From: Thalassobacillus devorans MSP14
GTDB taxonomy: Bacteria > Bacillota > Bacilli > Bacillales > Halobacillaceae
Reading direction: 5' to 3'
DNA: 64,000 nucleotides
NCBI RefSeq assembly: GCF_000496835.1
Contig: NZ_KI543236.1
Span: 1,303,296-1,367,295, forward strand
The position numbers were made by a program, and so were the translations under genes. Below the pieces are notes generated by a model that saw only the letters and a list, made by a program, of their open reading frames with translations, was not told the origin of the DNA and did not search any database. Shown piece by piece: positions 26,326-35,959 of this stretch (position 1 is its first letter; every line of letters begins with the position of its first letter).

Positions 26326-26853
26326 CTAAGATCGTTTGAATGCAAATTGCTGATACCGTTCTCCTGACTTGGCATCATAATGAGCAATGACGTATCTCCC
26401 CTGCTCATCTATGTAAGTCATTTCCCAAACTGCTTTTTCATCTTCATATCCTAGCTTAATATCTTTCCATTCGCACTTATCACAATTATCCTGCCATGCT
26501 TTATTTAAACTGGCTGCGTCGACAAGCTCTTTTTTCTCGACATACGTGACCAGCCTGTTGTTTTCCTTACCGATAAACGCATACGCCTGTTTACCGGACC
26601 TTGTTCTCCCTGAAACAATGTGAAGCACCTCGTTACCGTTATACCTTTGAATGGAGTCGATGTCAATCAAAGCTGTTTCTTCAATAGCTGCCTGCTTTGA
26701 TGCTTCATACCCTTCCTGCTTATCAGCCATGATACCAGTGTAAAACCAGTACGCAGCAACGATTAAAACCATACCGATGACGACACTGCCCAGAACTGTC
26801 CATTTTACCCAATCAGGTACGGTAGATCGTGAAGACTGCTGTGTCCTGATCAT
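26326..26853 (-). CDS. ypmB: YpmB-family membrane-anchored protein (DUF5590)
   Basis: About 175 residues: a short N-terminal polar stretch, one membrane helix (WVKWTVLGSVVIGMVLIVAAYWF), then an external domain of PepSY-like character (QRYNGNEVLHIVSGRTRSGKQAYAF; WEMTYIDEQGRYVIAHYD). Function is unknown; synteny with ypmA and aspB identifies it. The start is uncertain: I list the ATG before IRTQQ, which overlaps ypmA by about 40 bases. Further upstream ATGs exist and none has a strong ribosome-binding site. Confidence 0.75.
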   Translation of the reverse strand: MIRTQQSSRSTVPDWVKWTVLGSVVIGMVLIVAAYWFYTGIMADKQEGYEASKQAAIEETALIDIDSIQRYNGNEVLHIVSGRTRSGKQAYAFIGKENNRLVTYVEKKELVDAASLNKAWQDNCDKCEWKDIKLGYEDEKAVWEMTYIDEQGRYVIAHYDAKSGERYQQFAFKRS

Positions 26854-26983
26854 CATCATCCAATGCCAACCCAAACATTAAATTTTGTTCTTTCAATGTA
26901 CGATTCAACGTATCGACGATTTTGTACAAATCATCACTATTCTTAATTTTAACCGTTGAAAGTGTTTCGATTTTATTCCCCAT
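26813..26983 (-). CDS. ypmA: YpmA-family protein (DUF4264)
   Basis: A 56-residue protein beginning MGNKIETLSTVKIKNSDD and containing LYKIVDTLNRTLKEQNLMFG, which closely matches B. subtilis YpmA. Function unknown. I chose the ATG at 26983, seven bases after GGAGG. Its end overlaps the start region of ypmB. It is the first gene of the ypmA-ypmB-aspB-asnS-dnaD-nth run. Confidence 0.85.
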   Translation of the reverse strand: MGNKIETLSTVKIKNSDDLYKIVDTLNRTLKEQNLMFGLALDDDDQDTAVFTIYRT

Positions 26984-27086
26984 TATTGATTCCTCCAAAA
27001 AAATCTGTTCATCTCAATATTTGCTACTCATATAAATGTCAGTTTAACGGACAATATTACTGTAACGTAAAGTCATCACCTTTATC

Positions 27087-27092
27087 ATTATA
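27087..27092 (-). promoter_or_regulatory. Extended -10 promoter of the ypmA-aspB-asnS run
   Basis: On the minus strand TGTTATAAT contains a perfect TATAAT with the TG extension; no good -35 is seen at 16-18 bases. It lies about 100 bases upstream of ypmA. Confidence 0.5.
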
Positions 27093-27159
27093 ACAGTTCA
27101 CCTGACAAAATTTGATGGTGAATTCCACATAAACTAAAATAACCTAACCCACAACCATC

Positions 27160-27191
27160 CTGTGCCCGGCCTTTCGGGCACAGTTTTTTTT
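27160..27191 (+). terminator. GC-rich hairpin with T8 on the plus strand, no plus-strand gene upstream
   Basis: CTGTGCCCG and CGGGCACAG arms with a 6-base loop are followed by eight Ts on the plus strand. The T run overlaps the stop codon of the minus-strand gene at 27190. No plus-strand gene lies upstream, so it either ends an unannotated short plus transcript or works as a minus-strand hairpin without a T tract. Confidence 0.65.
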
Positions 27192-27975
27192 AATCGGATG
27201 GTACATTGTATTGGTCTTTGTCCATTTCAATGGTGGTGGTCCCGGTTTGCTCGAGACGGTATACATCCATCCAGAAACCGTGCATACGTTCAATTAAACC
27301 GTCATTCATCGAGTTTCCGTGTCTTGTGAAAATCACTGCCATATGAGGATCTGTTTTTTCAAGAAATTGTTCCGTGGGTGCGCTACCTGTGCCATATTCA
27401 CCGATTTTTAAAATTTGAAAAGGTGGTAATGTCTTTTTTGTAATATGGATTTCTTCCTTGATATCACCTTTTGCGAAAAATATGATACCTGTTTCATAAA
27501 AGGATACATGGAGCGCCATTTTTTCGTCTTCCGTGAAAATAACCTTTAATGAAATACCATCCAAATTTACTTCATCATCTTCTTTCCAGTTAGTAGTCAT
27601 TACATCTGCTTCCGGCTCACAATTGGATTGCATTTTTCCTGTATGATAAATTTCCTCTACTTGATACTGGTCAACCAGGCGATCCATGTTTCCACAATAG
27701 TCATCGGTTTGGCCAGTCAAAATTATCCCTTCGATTGTTTTAACATGAAAACGCTCTAATTCCTCCATCAACTGCTTATAACTGTCTTTTGAGCCTGTAT
27801 TGAATAGATAATATTTTTTTCCATCGGTTTGGAGCAATGTCGCTTCTCCATCAGGCAAATTAAAAAATGTGATTTTTGCTTGACTTTGCTCTTTTGGTTC
27901 GTAAAATGATTCTTCTGGTTGACTTGCTCCTGCCATGACAAGACTTACCAGTAACAGAAACAAAAATCGTAACAT
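27190..27975 (-). CDS. Secreted metallo-beta-lactamase-fold protein lacking metal ligands (ComEC C-terminal-domain-like)
   Basis: A 261-residue protein. An N-terminal signal peptide (MLRFLFLLLVSLVMAGA, no lipobox Cys) is followed by a domain laid out like the metallo-beta-lactamase domain of ComEC: FFNLPDGEATLLQTDGKKYY then YLFNTG. Where the family has THxHxDH, this protein has TGQTDDY at residues 87-93, so all three histidines are replaced and only one Asp remains. It is probably a non-catalytic binding protein outside the cell. I chose the ATG at 27975, after GCAGGG. It replaces ypmT of B. subtilis, between ypmA and dinG. Family assignment is from pattern only. Confidence 0.6.
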   Translation of the reverse strand: MLRFLFLLLVSLVMAGASQPEESFYEPKEQSQAKITFFNLPDGEATLLQTDGKKYYLFNTGSKDSYKQLMEELERFHVKTIEGIILTGQTDDYCGNMDRLVDQYQVEEIYHTGKMQSNCEPEADVMTTNWKEDDEVNLDGISLKVIFTEDEKMALHVSFYETGIIFFAKGDIKEEIHITKKTLPPFQILKIGEYGTGSAPTEQFLEKTDPHMAVIFTRHGNSMNDGLIERMHGFWMDVYRLEQTGTTTIEMDKDQYNVPSD

Positions 27976-28032
27976 CTGCATCCCTGCTATCTTCAAAGAA
28001 TTTAACATCATTAGCATATGCAGACGAAACAA

Positions 28033-30819
28033 TCATAACCATTTTTGAGCTTTTTCCATTAATCTTGCTGTACTATCAATTTCTAGTGGAACCTCGGGAA
28101 TCGATTCAAGAAAATATTTACCATAACGTGCATGAATCAAGCGTTGATCACACACAAAGACTATGCCTCTATCCGTACTGGAACGGATAAGGCGTCCGAA
28201 TCCTTGTTTGAAGCGGATGACTGCATGAGGCAAAGATTGTTCCATAAAAGCATTCTTTCCATTCTGCTTCAATCGGTCTGCCCTGGCTTGATAAACTGGA
28301 TGGTTCGGCGGCTGGAAGGGAAGACGCACAATCATCAGACAAGATAAGTCATCACCAGGAATGTCGACACCCTCCCAAAATGAGCTGGTCCCAAGCAAAA
28401 TCGCCTGGTCAAAGGCTTGGAAGTTTTTCTTTAAACGTTCTCGACTCCCGCTGGTAATTCCCTGAGCAAACAACATGAATTCTTCAGGGAGTATAATCTC
28501 CCTAAGCAATTCATATGTTTTTTTCAACATATCATAGGAAGTGAATAAAACAAGCATTCTCCCTTCGGTAATTTGCGCCATGGAATAAATCGCTTCACAG
28601 GTCGCATGAATAAATTCTGCCTGATTGCTTTTTATATCCGGAAAATCGTTCGGTACCATCAGCTGGACCTGTTCTGCAAAAGGATAAGGTGATGGAATTT
28701 TCACTTGAACGGGTTTGAGGTCAGTGATTCCCAAACGGTCGGTAATATAACGGAAAGAATGCTTCATAGTTAGAGTAGCGCTTGTAAGCACGATACTATC
28801 CTTTGCTTCAAATAATGAATGCTTCAACTTTTCTGCCACGTTTATCGGCTCGCTATACAAGTATACGGAATTATGCGCTCCCATTGCATCAATTTCCAGC
28901 CATTTAATCTCTTCTTCCTCATCATCCAATAAATACTGGTGCAGCTCTCTATTGATTTGTTTCAATTTCTGGATGAAAGCAGAGATTTCAATGAAATCTG
29001 AATTGTAGAAGTCAGTAAGAATATTCTCCGCTTCCAAATGAGCGTTCAACGTTTCTATACCTCTATCCAGGTGATTGACAGCAAAACTTATTCTTTGGAT
29101 CATTTCCTGAATAGTTGATAACTGTTTTGGTTTGATCTTGGCATGCTGATAAGTAAATTGGACTCTGCCGACATCACTTCTATCGGTACGTTTTTTATTG
29201 TTAGCAACCACCAGTTGAAAAAGATATCGGAACAAACTATCCAGGTCTTCTTTCAACTGTTTATAGACAGGAATATTTTCCTCGGCAATAGCAAGCATTT
29301 TTTTTGACCAGGCTGATTGCTTAGCAGTATATAAAGCTTCCAGCTGGTTAAAGTAGTTTTGCCATAATCCATAATCCATATGGAGGCCAAAATATTTGCT
29401 TGCTGTCGTTTCTAAATGGTGGGCTTCATCAACTATCAAATGATGGAAATCAGGTATGAATGAATGTTCCAGCGTCAGATCTGTACATAGTAACGAATGG
29501 TTGGTAATAATGATATCAGCTTTCTCTGCGTGACTTCTGGCCTTTCTGTAAAAGGAATCCTTGTTGGCTTTTGACCATGTTTCTTCTGCTTCCTCCTGAT
29601 CCGTAGAGATACGGTTCCACAAATATTTGCCGCTTGAAGGTAATTGAATTTCGTCGATATCCCCGGTAATCGTTTCTGTCAACCAGACGAGAAGCATCGC
29701 TTTTGATAATATAATGTCGTAATTATCTCTGCTTCCTTCTTTCAACTCCTTACTGAAACGAAGAGTGCTGATGTAATGTTCTTTTCCTTTCAATAATGCT
29801 ATTTCAAAAGGATGACGGAACAGCCTTTTCACCTGGGGTATTTCTTTTTCCAGAAGCTGGCGCTGCAGTTGGGTGGTAAACGTACTTATGACTACTTTTT
29901 TTTGGTTCGTGACTGCATAATAGACGGCTGGAATCAAATAAGCCAATGACTTTCCTGTACCGGTTTCTGCTTCGATCAATGCATGTTCTTTGGAAGTGAA
30001 TGCATCATAAACCGTTTCTGCCATGGTCCTTTGCCCTTCCCGGTATTCATAATCATTTATGATAGAAGCTAATCCTTCGGCAGAAAGAAATAACTGATCA
30101 AGATAATCACCGAAAGAATCAAGAGCCTCGTATTCAGTTTCTGACTTAGGAGCTATCGCTTTTACAGCCAGGCCATGAATCATTTCCACTTCATGACTGT
30201 CCTGGCCGCTGTACATTTTTCGCTGGATTTCATCTACCAGCAAAGCTCTTAAATCGCTTTTAAGCGAGCCTTCAATTTCTAAAAGCTGCTGCAGGGTAAC
30301 CAATGGAAGCATAGTGAATTTCTTAAATAAATGTGCTAATAAATCCACGGTCACTTTCGTATCAGACAGGGCACGATGGGGATCATTATGTTGAATTTGC
30401 AATTGTTCTGCAAGCTGCCCTAATTTGAATCCTGGAGATTGAGGCATAAGGATGCGAGCAAGTTCTACTGTGTCAATGACAGAATTATCAAGAGCATCCA
30501 GGCCACACCCCGCCAATTCTTTATTTAAAAAACCCAGATCAAATTGAATATTATGGGCAACGACATAGGCACCTGTAAACATTCGGTGAATCTCCGGGGC
30601 AATTTCTGAAAAGAGAGGGGCATTCTCTACGTGTTCATTGGTTATCCCGGTTAAATTTGTTATAAATGGCGGAATATCCTGTTCTGGGTAGACTAAAGAA
30701 GAAAACTCTTCTACAACTTCGCCATCTTCCCAAATTACAATTCCGACTTCGATAATCCGGTCGTTTTTCATTGGTGCATTCCCGGTTGTTTCTAAATCAA
30801 CGACTGTAAATCTTGCCAT
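28033..30819 (-). CDS. dinG: DinG-family protein: 3'-5' exonuclease fused to XPD/DinG-like helicase
   Basis: A 928-residue protein. Residues 1-165 form a DEDDh exonuclease (FTVVDLETTG, VAHNIQFDLGFL, HRALSDTKVT). The rest is an SF2 helicase of the DinG/XPD type with Walker A EAETGTGKS, DEAH box (IVDEAHHLE) and late motifs GTSSFWEGVDIPG and QGFGRLIRS. The iron-sulfur cysteines of E. coli DinG are not evident, as in other Firmicutes. In Staphylococcus the homologue acts as an exonuclease with an ATP-binding but non-unwinding helicase domain. The start has GAGGGG upstream. Likely role: DNA or RNA end processing. Confidence 0.92.
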   Translation of the reverse strand: MARFTVVDLETTGNAPMKNDRIIEVGIVIWEDGEVVEEFSSLVYPEQDIPPFITNLTGITNEHVENAPLFSEIAPEIHRMFTGAYVVAHNIQFDLGFLNKELAGCGLDALDNSVIDTVELARILMPQSPGFKLGQLAEQLQIQHNDPHRALSDTKVTVDLLAHLFKKFTMLPLVTLQQLLEIEGSLKSDLRALLVDEIQRKMYSGQDSHEVEMIHGLAVKAIAPKSETEYEALDSFGDYLDQLFLSAEGLASIINDYEYREGQRTMAETVYDAFTSKEHALIEAETGTGKSLAYLIPAVYYAVTNQKKVVISTFTTQLQRQLLEKEIPQVKRLFRHPFEIALLKGKEHYISTLRFSKELKEGSRDNYDIILSKAMLLVWLTETITGDIDEIQLPSSGKYLWNRISTDQEEAEETWSKANKDSFYRKARSHAEKADIIITNHSLLCTDLTLEHSFIPDFHHLIVDEAHHLETTASKYFGLHMDYGLWQNYFNQLEALYTAKQSAWSKKMLAIAEENIPVYKQLKEDLDSLFRYLFQLVVANNKKRTDRSDVGRVQFTYQHAKIKPKQLSTIQEMIQRISFAVNHLDRGIETLNAHLEAENILTDFYNSDFIEISAFIQKLKQINRELHQYLLDDEEEEIKWLEIDAMGAHNSVYLYSEPINVAEKLKHSLFEAKDSIVLTSATLTMKHSFRYITDRLGITDLKPVQVKIPSPYPFAEQVQLMVPNDFPDIKSNQAEFIHATCEAIYSMAQITEGRMLVLFTSYDMLKKTYELLREIILPEEFMLFAQGITSGSRERLKKNFQAFDQAILLGTSSFWEGVDIPGDDLSCLMIVRLPFQPPNHPVYQARADRLKQNGKNAFMEQSLPHAVIRFKQGFGRLIRSSTDRGIVFVCDQRLIHARYGKYFLESIPEVPLEIDSTARLMEKAQKWL

Positions 30820-31070
30820 CCCTTACCCCTCTTTTCATCTTTACATAGATAATTGTATACATACTTGGTAAGCCTCATAATTAATATACTTACCCGGCTT
30901 CCACTACCCTTCAATCATAAAAGGTAATGGGTCAGCTTTATTTTTAATCTGTATTTATGTATTTAAAATTCCGAACTTCTTTTACATATGCGCTGTTAAC
31001 TTTGTTACTGACGAATTGTGGAAGACTCAGTTTCAAGATAAAAGGGGTTCTTTACTAAAAAAGAGTCGAG

Positions 31071-31127
31071 GGTGGCTTGGAAACTACTCGCATTCCTGCG
31101 GGAGTCTCGCAGTTCCCCAACCACCCC
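31071..31127. repeat. Short terminal-type hairpin within copy 2
   Basis: GGGTGG and CCACCC arms enclose an imperfect inverted repeat with GCGAGACTCCCGCAGGAA on the minus strand. That is the signature found at the left ends of the larger copies, so this may be a solo or deleted version in the opposite orientation. Confidence 0.6.
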
Positions 31128-31291
31128 ATCCGAAGGATGAGAGGAACGAACCCTGCGATAGATGAAGATGTCTTCCACAAATCATATGGAACTATGATGC
31201 AGGTTATAAGCGCTTTTTGATGCTTTTATGAGTAGCTCTTCCTATGTTGGGTGACTTCATAACGATGTTCCCGATAGTCTTACAAATGCAA

Positions 31292-31469
31292 GGAGGGCCG
31301 GGAAATTGCGAGACTCCTCGAAAATGCTACGCATTTTCTTCGTGCGGTGTTTATTCAGGAAGCTTAGTCAAAGTCCTATGGGAGGATAGGACATGGTGAG
31401 ATCCCGCAAGGCGGAGCCTGAGGAAGCTCACCGTCCGCCCATGGAAAGCGAGTGATTTCCCGGCCCTCC
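31292..31469. repeat. Structured repeat core with perfect 15-bp arms
   Basis: GGAGGGCCGGGAAAT and ATTTCCCGGCCCTCC are perfect inverted arms. Inside are GCGAGACTCC and GGTGAGATCCC...GAGGAAGCTCACC, matching the core of the copy near 7693-7732. A nested hairpin GAAAATGC/GCATTTTC lies near 31319-31337. Confidence 0.75.
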
Positions 31470-31589
31470 AGAGAATATCTACCGTAACGGAAACAGTTTC
31501 TCTCGAAACTGAGTCTTCAACAAAAGGGAGCTTATTTGTAAAATCAACTTGAAAATTAACAAGACGTTAAATGCCTGCTATGAATACTG

Positions 31590-31628
31590 CAATAATAAAG
31601 GATTCCGCTTGGCTGTAAGCGAGAATCC
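31590..31628 (-). terminator. Terminator of the mazG-to-panD operon
   Basis: GGATTCTCGCTT and AAGCGGAATCC arms are followed on the minus strand by TTTATTATT. It lies 36 bases past the panD stop. Confidence 0.7.
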
Positions 31629-31663
31629 CCTGGGTAACGCTATTTGGAACAACCTGTCCTTTA

Positions 31664-32053
31664 CTAATTAGTGACCGGAGTCAATGGTGGTTCTTCTTCA
31701 ATAATCTGTTTTACTTGATTATTTTCATCCATCAAGGCGATTTTCGGTTTGAAATCAGCTAACTCATCCTGTGAGAGCATAGCATACGATACAATAATGA
31801 TGACATCGTCCGGCTGGACCAGACGAGCAGCTGCTCCATTCAGACAAACAACTCCGCTGCCCCGCTCGCCGGCAATCACATAAGTTTCGAGACGTGCTCC
31901 ATTATTGTTATTGACTATTTGTACTTTTTCGTGAGGGAGGATACCTACATCCTCAATAATATCCTGATCAATCGTAATACTCCCCACGTAATTCAAGTTC
32001 GCCTCGGTAACGCGGGCACGATGAATTTTCGCTTTCATCATAGTCAGATACAT
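31664..32053 (-). CDS. panD: Aspartate 1-decarboxylase proenzyme
   Basis: A 129-residue pyruvoyl enzyme making beta-alanine for pantothenate. The self-cleavage site is Gly24-Ser25 in NYVGSITID, and [11 protein letters not shown] and CLNGAAARL are typical. It is nearly collinear with B. subtilis PanD (127 residues). The start has GGAGGAGA eight bases upstream. It is last in the panB-panC-panD order, 22 bases after panC, and is followed by a terminator. Confidence 0.96.
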   Translation of the reverse strand: MYLTMMKAKIHRARVTEANLNYVGSITIDQDIIEDVGILPHEKVQIVNNNNGARLETYVIAGERGSGVVCLNGAAARLVQPDDVIIIVSYAMLSQDELADFKPKIALMDENNQVKQIIEEEPPLTPVTN

Positions 32054-32075
32054 GATGTCTCCTCCTATTACGTCA

Positions 32076-32936
32076 TCAGATTATTTCACCATTGCTGTCA
32101 AAAACCAAGTTATCAATTAATCTGGCTCTTTCAAACTTTACAGCAGTGGCTAGAATCATTTGACCCATTGGTTTGTCGACAGGTTCTAAGCTTGGGTAAG
32201 ATAATAATTCAATATAATCTATTTTACCATGAGTATTGTTTTCAATAAATGTATTTACAGCAGTCTTTACGTTTTCTATGCCTGTTTCCCCATCTTGAAT
32301 CATTTTCCTGCCGCTTTGCAACGCCTTTAGGATAGCGGAAGCCTCCTCCCGTTCCTGGGGACTCAAATTCACATTCCTGCTGCTTTTCGCTAATCCATCC
32401 GGTTCTCTCACCGTAGGAACCGGGACGATTTCCACAGGAAAATTCAAGTCATTCACCAAGGCTTCCACTACAGCTACTTGTTGAGCATCTTTCATTCCAA
32501 AATATGCTGATGAGGGCTGGCATAAATGAAATAATTTCGCTAATACTGTGACCACCCCGCCAAAATGACCAGGACGGCTTTTCCCGCAGAGTACATTCGT
32601 CCTTTTAGTTACTGTCAGCTTGATAGCTGGTTCTGTTGGATACATATTCTTTACTGTAGGAAAAAATATAATATCTACACCAAGTTTTCGCGCTACTTCT
32701 TTATCGTGTTCTTCATCTCTTGGGTAATGATTCAAGTCTTCTCCTTCGCCAAATTGGAGCGGATTGACAAAGATGCTTAATACGACAATTTCATTTTGCT
32801 GTTTAGCCTGCCTGATTAGCTGTTCATGACCTTCATGTAAAAAACCCATGGTAGGTACAAACCCAATCTTTTTACCCTGAACACGATAATTGCTCGTTAC
32901 TTTCTGTAATTCTTCAGGTGATTCGATGATTTTCAT
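32076..32936 (-). CDS. panC: Pantothenate synthetase
   Basis: A 286-residue ATP-dependent ligase joining pantoate and beta-alanine. HIGH-like motif in [17 protein letters not shown], the [10 protein letters not shown] segment and KSR-like KSSRNVNLS are present. The start overlaps the panB stop by four bases (ATGA), indicating coupling. Length matches B. subtilis PanC (286). Confidence 0.96.
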   Translation of the reverse strand: MKIIESPEELQKVTSNYRVQGKKIGFVPTMGFLHEGHEQLIRQAKQQNEIVVLSIFVNPLQFGEGEDLNHYPRDEEHDKEVARKLGVDIIFFPTVKNMYPTEPAIKLTVTKRTNVLCGKSRPGHFGGVVTVLAKLFHLCQPSSAYFGMKDAQQVAVVEALVNDLNFPVEIVPVPTVREPDGLAKSSRNVNLSPQEREEASAILKALQSGRKMIQDGETGIENVKTAVNTFIENNTHGKIDYIELLSYPSLEPVDKPMGQMILATAVKFERARLIDNLVFDSNGEII

Positions 32937-33772
32937 GATTCATCTCCGTTGTTAACGCGCGGCAGACTTGATGTGTCCATGGTAAACGTATGTGACTCTT
33001 TAGGGAAATCTCCTGTTTTAACTTCTTTTACATATTTTTCAATCGCTCCAGTAAAAGTCCGGTTAGCATCCTCGTAGGTTTGCACGAATTTAGGCAATCG
33101 ATTCACGCCGTAGTTCATAATATCATGATAAACTAATACCTGACCATCACATCCAGCACCTGCACCAATTCCTATCGTTGGAATGGAAAGCTGTTCGGTG
33201 ATCAAAGCAGCCAGTTCCCTTGGCACACATTCCAGCACCAATGCTATTGCTCCGCTTCTTTCAACCGCTAAGGCGTCCTTTAGTAATTGTTCTGCAGTTT
33301 CCTTTTGTTTTCCCTGGACTTTGTAGCCTCCTAATACATTAACTGTTTGCGGAGTGAGTCCGAGATGGCCGACTATTGGTATACCGCCTTCTGTCAATCG
33401 TTCAATCATTGGAAGAACGCTTCCCGCCCCTTCTACCTTCAATGCCTGCGCCTGGGTTTCCTGATAAATCTTCATCGCATTCTTTAACGTATCTTCAGCT
33501 GAAATATGGTAAGACATAAAAGGCATGTCCACAACAACATAAGTGTCACCAGCTCCCCGGACAACAGCTTTTCCATGGTGAATCATATCATCTACCGTAA
33601 CAGGTATCGTGGAATCATAACCCAACACTACCATACCTAAAGAATCCCCTACTAATATCATTTCAACGCCCGCTTGTTCCGCGAGCTTGGCTGATGGGTA
33701 ATCATAAGCTGTTACCATGGCGATTTTTTCATTATTTTCCTTCATATCAAGCATTTGTTTACGGGTTAGCAT
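32933..33772 (-). CDS. panB: 3-methyl-2-oxobutanoate hydroxymethyltransferase
   Basis: A 279-residue TIM-barrel enzyme forming ketopantoate from alpha-ketoisovalerate and methylene-tetrahydrofolate. Typical segments are [38 protein letters not shown] and [15 protein letters not shown] chose the ATG at 33772, preceded by GAGAGGGTGG; it overlaps the birA end by 14 bases. A longer frame to 33829 has no ribosome-binding site and runs deep into birA. Confidence 0.95.
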   Translation of the reverse strand: MLTRKQMLDMKENNEKIAMVTAYDYPSAKLAEQAGVEMILVGDSLGMVVLGYDSTIPVTVDDMIHHGKAVVRGAGDTYVVVDMPFMSYHISAEDTLKNAMKIYQETQAQALKVEGAGSVLPMIERLTEGGIPIVGHLGLTPQTVNVLGGYKVQGKQKETAEQLLKDALAVERSGAIALVLECVPRELAALITEQLSIPTIGIGAGAGCDGQVLVYHDIMNYGVNRLPKFVQTYEDANRTFTGAIEKYVKEVKTGDFPKESHTFTMDTSSLPRVNNGDES

Positions 33773-34760
33773 TGTAACCACCCTCTCCCCAGTGAATTTC
33801 AGCAGAATAAAGCTTTTCCTGACTGCCATCTTTTGTCTGAGTCAATAACGCACCATCAGCTTCGATGCCGACCAGCGTTGCTTCCCATGTCTTACGCATC
33901 GTAGATATCTTAACATCCTGTCCAATTTTGTACCCATACTTTTCCCATTTTTTCTTAACGGGAAGGAAACCCTCTTGAATAAACTGTTCATATGTATTTT
34001 CGAAGGTCTCCAAAATCAGCTGGATGAGCCAGTTTATATCCCAGGTCTCACCGGATTCCTGGCGGAGGGAAGTAGCTTTATACCTGATGTCTTCAGGGAG
34101 GCTGGATTGGTCCTGATTGACATTGATGCCTATTCCCAACACAATATATTGGATCTGGTCCTGCTCCGCTTGCATTTCTGTCAATATTCCTGCAACTTTT
34201 TTATGGTTGATCAACAAATCATTCGGCCATTTGATTTGTGGAGATAGGTCTGATATTGATGCTATCGCCTCTGCCAATACTACAGCAGCAAGCAACGTAA
34301 TTTGAGGGGCTTGGACAGGGGGAAGCTCGGGCTTCAGCAATAAGCTGAACCAGATGCCTTCATTTCTTTTTGAATGCCAGGAACGGGACATTCGTCCTTT
34401 CCCTTTTACCTGCTCATCAGCTACGACAACAGTTCCATGCCCGTATCCTTCTTTTGCTAACTTATGAGCAATATCCTGTGTAGATGAAACTTGCTCATAG
34501 TGAAAGATGTCCTTGCCAATTCGACTGGTATTCAGCCCCCATTGCAAGGTGTTTTTCGTAACCTTATCCGGGTAAGCTACTATACGGTAGCCTTTCCGGG
34601 GGGCAGCTTCTATTTCATAACCGTCTTTTCCTAACTCCTTCATATGTTTCCAAACAGCCGTTCTGGATACTTCCAGCTGTTCTGATAGTTCTTGACCTGA
34701 AAGGTAGGAATCCCTGTTGCTCTCTAAGATTTTTATCAGTCTTTGCCGGGTGGATTCCAT
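33759..34760 (-). CDS. birA: Biotin operon repressor / biotin-protein ligase
   Basis: A 333-residue bifunctional protein. The N-terminal winged helix ([22 protein letters not shown]) binds the biotin operator; the central ligase has [12 protein letters not shown] (biotinyl-AMP loop) and KWPNDLLI; the C-terminal SH3-like domain follows. It biotinylates carboxylases and represses biotin genes. I chose the ATG at 34760; a GTG four codons earlier is too close to the AGGAG. It overlaps the cca 3' end by 25 bases. Confidence 0.93.
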   Translation of the reverse strand: MESTRQRLIKILESNRDSYLSGQELSEQLEVSRTAVWKHMKELGKDGYEIEAAPRKGYRIVAYPDKVTKNTLQWGLNTSRIGKDIFHYEQVSSTQDIAHKLAKEGYGHGTVVVADEQVKGKGRMSRSWHSKRNEGIWFSLLLKPELPPVQAPQITLLAAVVLAEAIASISDLSPQIKWPNDLLINHKKVAGILTEMQAEQDQIQYIVLGIGINVNQDQSSLPEDIRYKATSLRQESGETWDINWLIQLILETFENTYEQFIQEGFLPVKKKWEKYGYKIGQDVKISTMRKTWEATLVGIEADGALLTQTKDGSQEKLYSAEIHWGEGGYNANP

Positions 34761-35959
34761 TTGCTCACCCACTCCTTTATTTCATTATAATCATTCCTAA
34801 GCTCCCTGGATACTACCTTCTTTTCAAGGGTTTTGAGTAACTTGCCAATCCATGGGCCTTTTGGTTTTTGTGGAGTTATATCAAACAGGTCTTTTGCCTG
34901 AAAAGCAAGCTCCCTCCGATTAGTGATAACCAGTGTTGTTCTTAGTTTTTTTACATTCTCCTTCAATCGGTCAGGGTCCCGCGTATACAAAATACCTGCC
35001 ACTCTCGCAAAAGAGCTGATTAGTTTTTCAGGCAGCTGATACACCAGCCATTCATCCAGACCATTACTATCGTAATACTGGATCGCTTCATTGATACCTT
35101 TAGCATCGTTTTTAACTTGTTTTGACAGCTTCCATTGCCTACTCCAATCTTCTATAGAGACCTCGGGAAGACGGAAAACAAAGTAACTGATGATTTCTGC
35201 AAAGCCACCAAGAGGAAAAGTAATTGTTTTTGCCTGGTGGAACAAGTCAGGATAATCACGGAAAATTGGAAATCGACAAAATAAGCTTGCATCATCACAA
35301 ATATCAATCGCCTGGACCAGAGCTTCGCCTTGAAGCATTTTTTCAAATTCGATAGCTACACGTTCTACAGCAATTTTTTCGAGTAACATGCCTTGTTGTT
35401 GAATGGCTGCCATGGTTTCTTCTTCAATCGTATATCCCAGTTGACTTACAAAACGGACTGCCCGCATGATTCGCAATGGGTCTTCTTCAAACCTTTCATA
35501 AGGGTTTCCGACAGCTTGTATTTTTTTGCTTTCAATGGCTTGCAGCCCCTCAAAAGGGTCAATCACATCTCCATTTTTATCTAAAGCAATCGCATTGATG
35601 GTAAAATCTCTCCTCGCCAAATCCTCTTTAATATCCGACACAAATTCCACCTTATCCGGATGACGATAGTCCTGGTATCCTGACTCGGATCGAAACGTCG
35701 TAATCTCGTAAGATTCTCCATCGAAGCGTACAATTACTGTACCATGTTCGATACCTACTGGAATAACTTTCTCAAAGATATCCAAAATTTTCTCTGGTAT
35801 AGCAGAACTTGCCAAATCAACATCACCGATTTGCCTGCCAATCAATGCGTCACGCACAGCCCCTCCAACAAAAAAAGCCTGAAAGCCATGACTTTCTATC
35901 CGCTTAATGACTGGCAGAGCTTTTTGAAATGCCAGGAAACTCTTTATGTTTACTTTCAT
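34736..35959 (-). CDS. cca: CCA-adding enzyme (tRNA nucleotidyltransferase)
   Basis: A 407-residue class II nucleotidyltransferase that builds or repairs the CCA end of tRNAs. Visible are FFVGGAVRDALIG, the catalytic GDVDLASS, RRDFTINAIAL and ERFEEDPLRIMRAVRF. Length is close to B. subtilis Cca (397). The start overlaps the bshA stop by four bases (ATGA). Confidence 0.95.
   Translation of the reverse strand: MKVNIKSFLAFQKALPVIKRIESHGFQAFFVGGAVRDALIGRQIGDVDLASSAIPEKILDIFEKVIPVGIEHGTVIVRFDGESYEITTFRSESGYQDYRHPDKVEFVSDIKEDLARRDFTINAIALDKNGDVIDPFEGLQAIESKKIQAVGNPYERFEEDPLRIMRAVRFVSQLGYTIEEETMAAIQQQGMLLEKIAVERVAIEFEKMLQGEALVQAIDICDDASLFCRFPIFRDYPDLFHQAKTITFPLGGFAEIISYFVFRLPEVSIEDWSRQWKLSKQVKNDAKGINEAIQYYDSNGLDEWLVYQLPEKLISSFARVAGILYTRDPDRLKENVKKLRTTLVITNRRELAFQAKDLFDITPQKPKGPWIGKLLKTLEKKVVSRELRNDYNEIKEWVSKWNPPGKD

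Larger units (their letters stand above)
31021..31518. repeat. Composite structured intergenic repeat, copy 2
   Basis: The 840 bases from 30820 to 31663 hold no credible gene. GAAGACTCAGTTTC (31021-31034) and GAAACTGAGTCTTC (31505-31518) are a perfect 14-bp terminal inverted repeat. They enclose two smaller palindromes, listed separately, plus AT-richer sequence. The right end, including a GGGAGCTTA motif after it, resembles the right end of the copy at 7628-7927. This looks like a mobile or formerly mobile non-coding element; no transposase is present. Confidence 0.7.
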
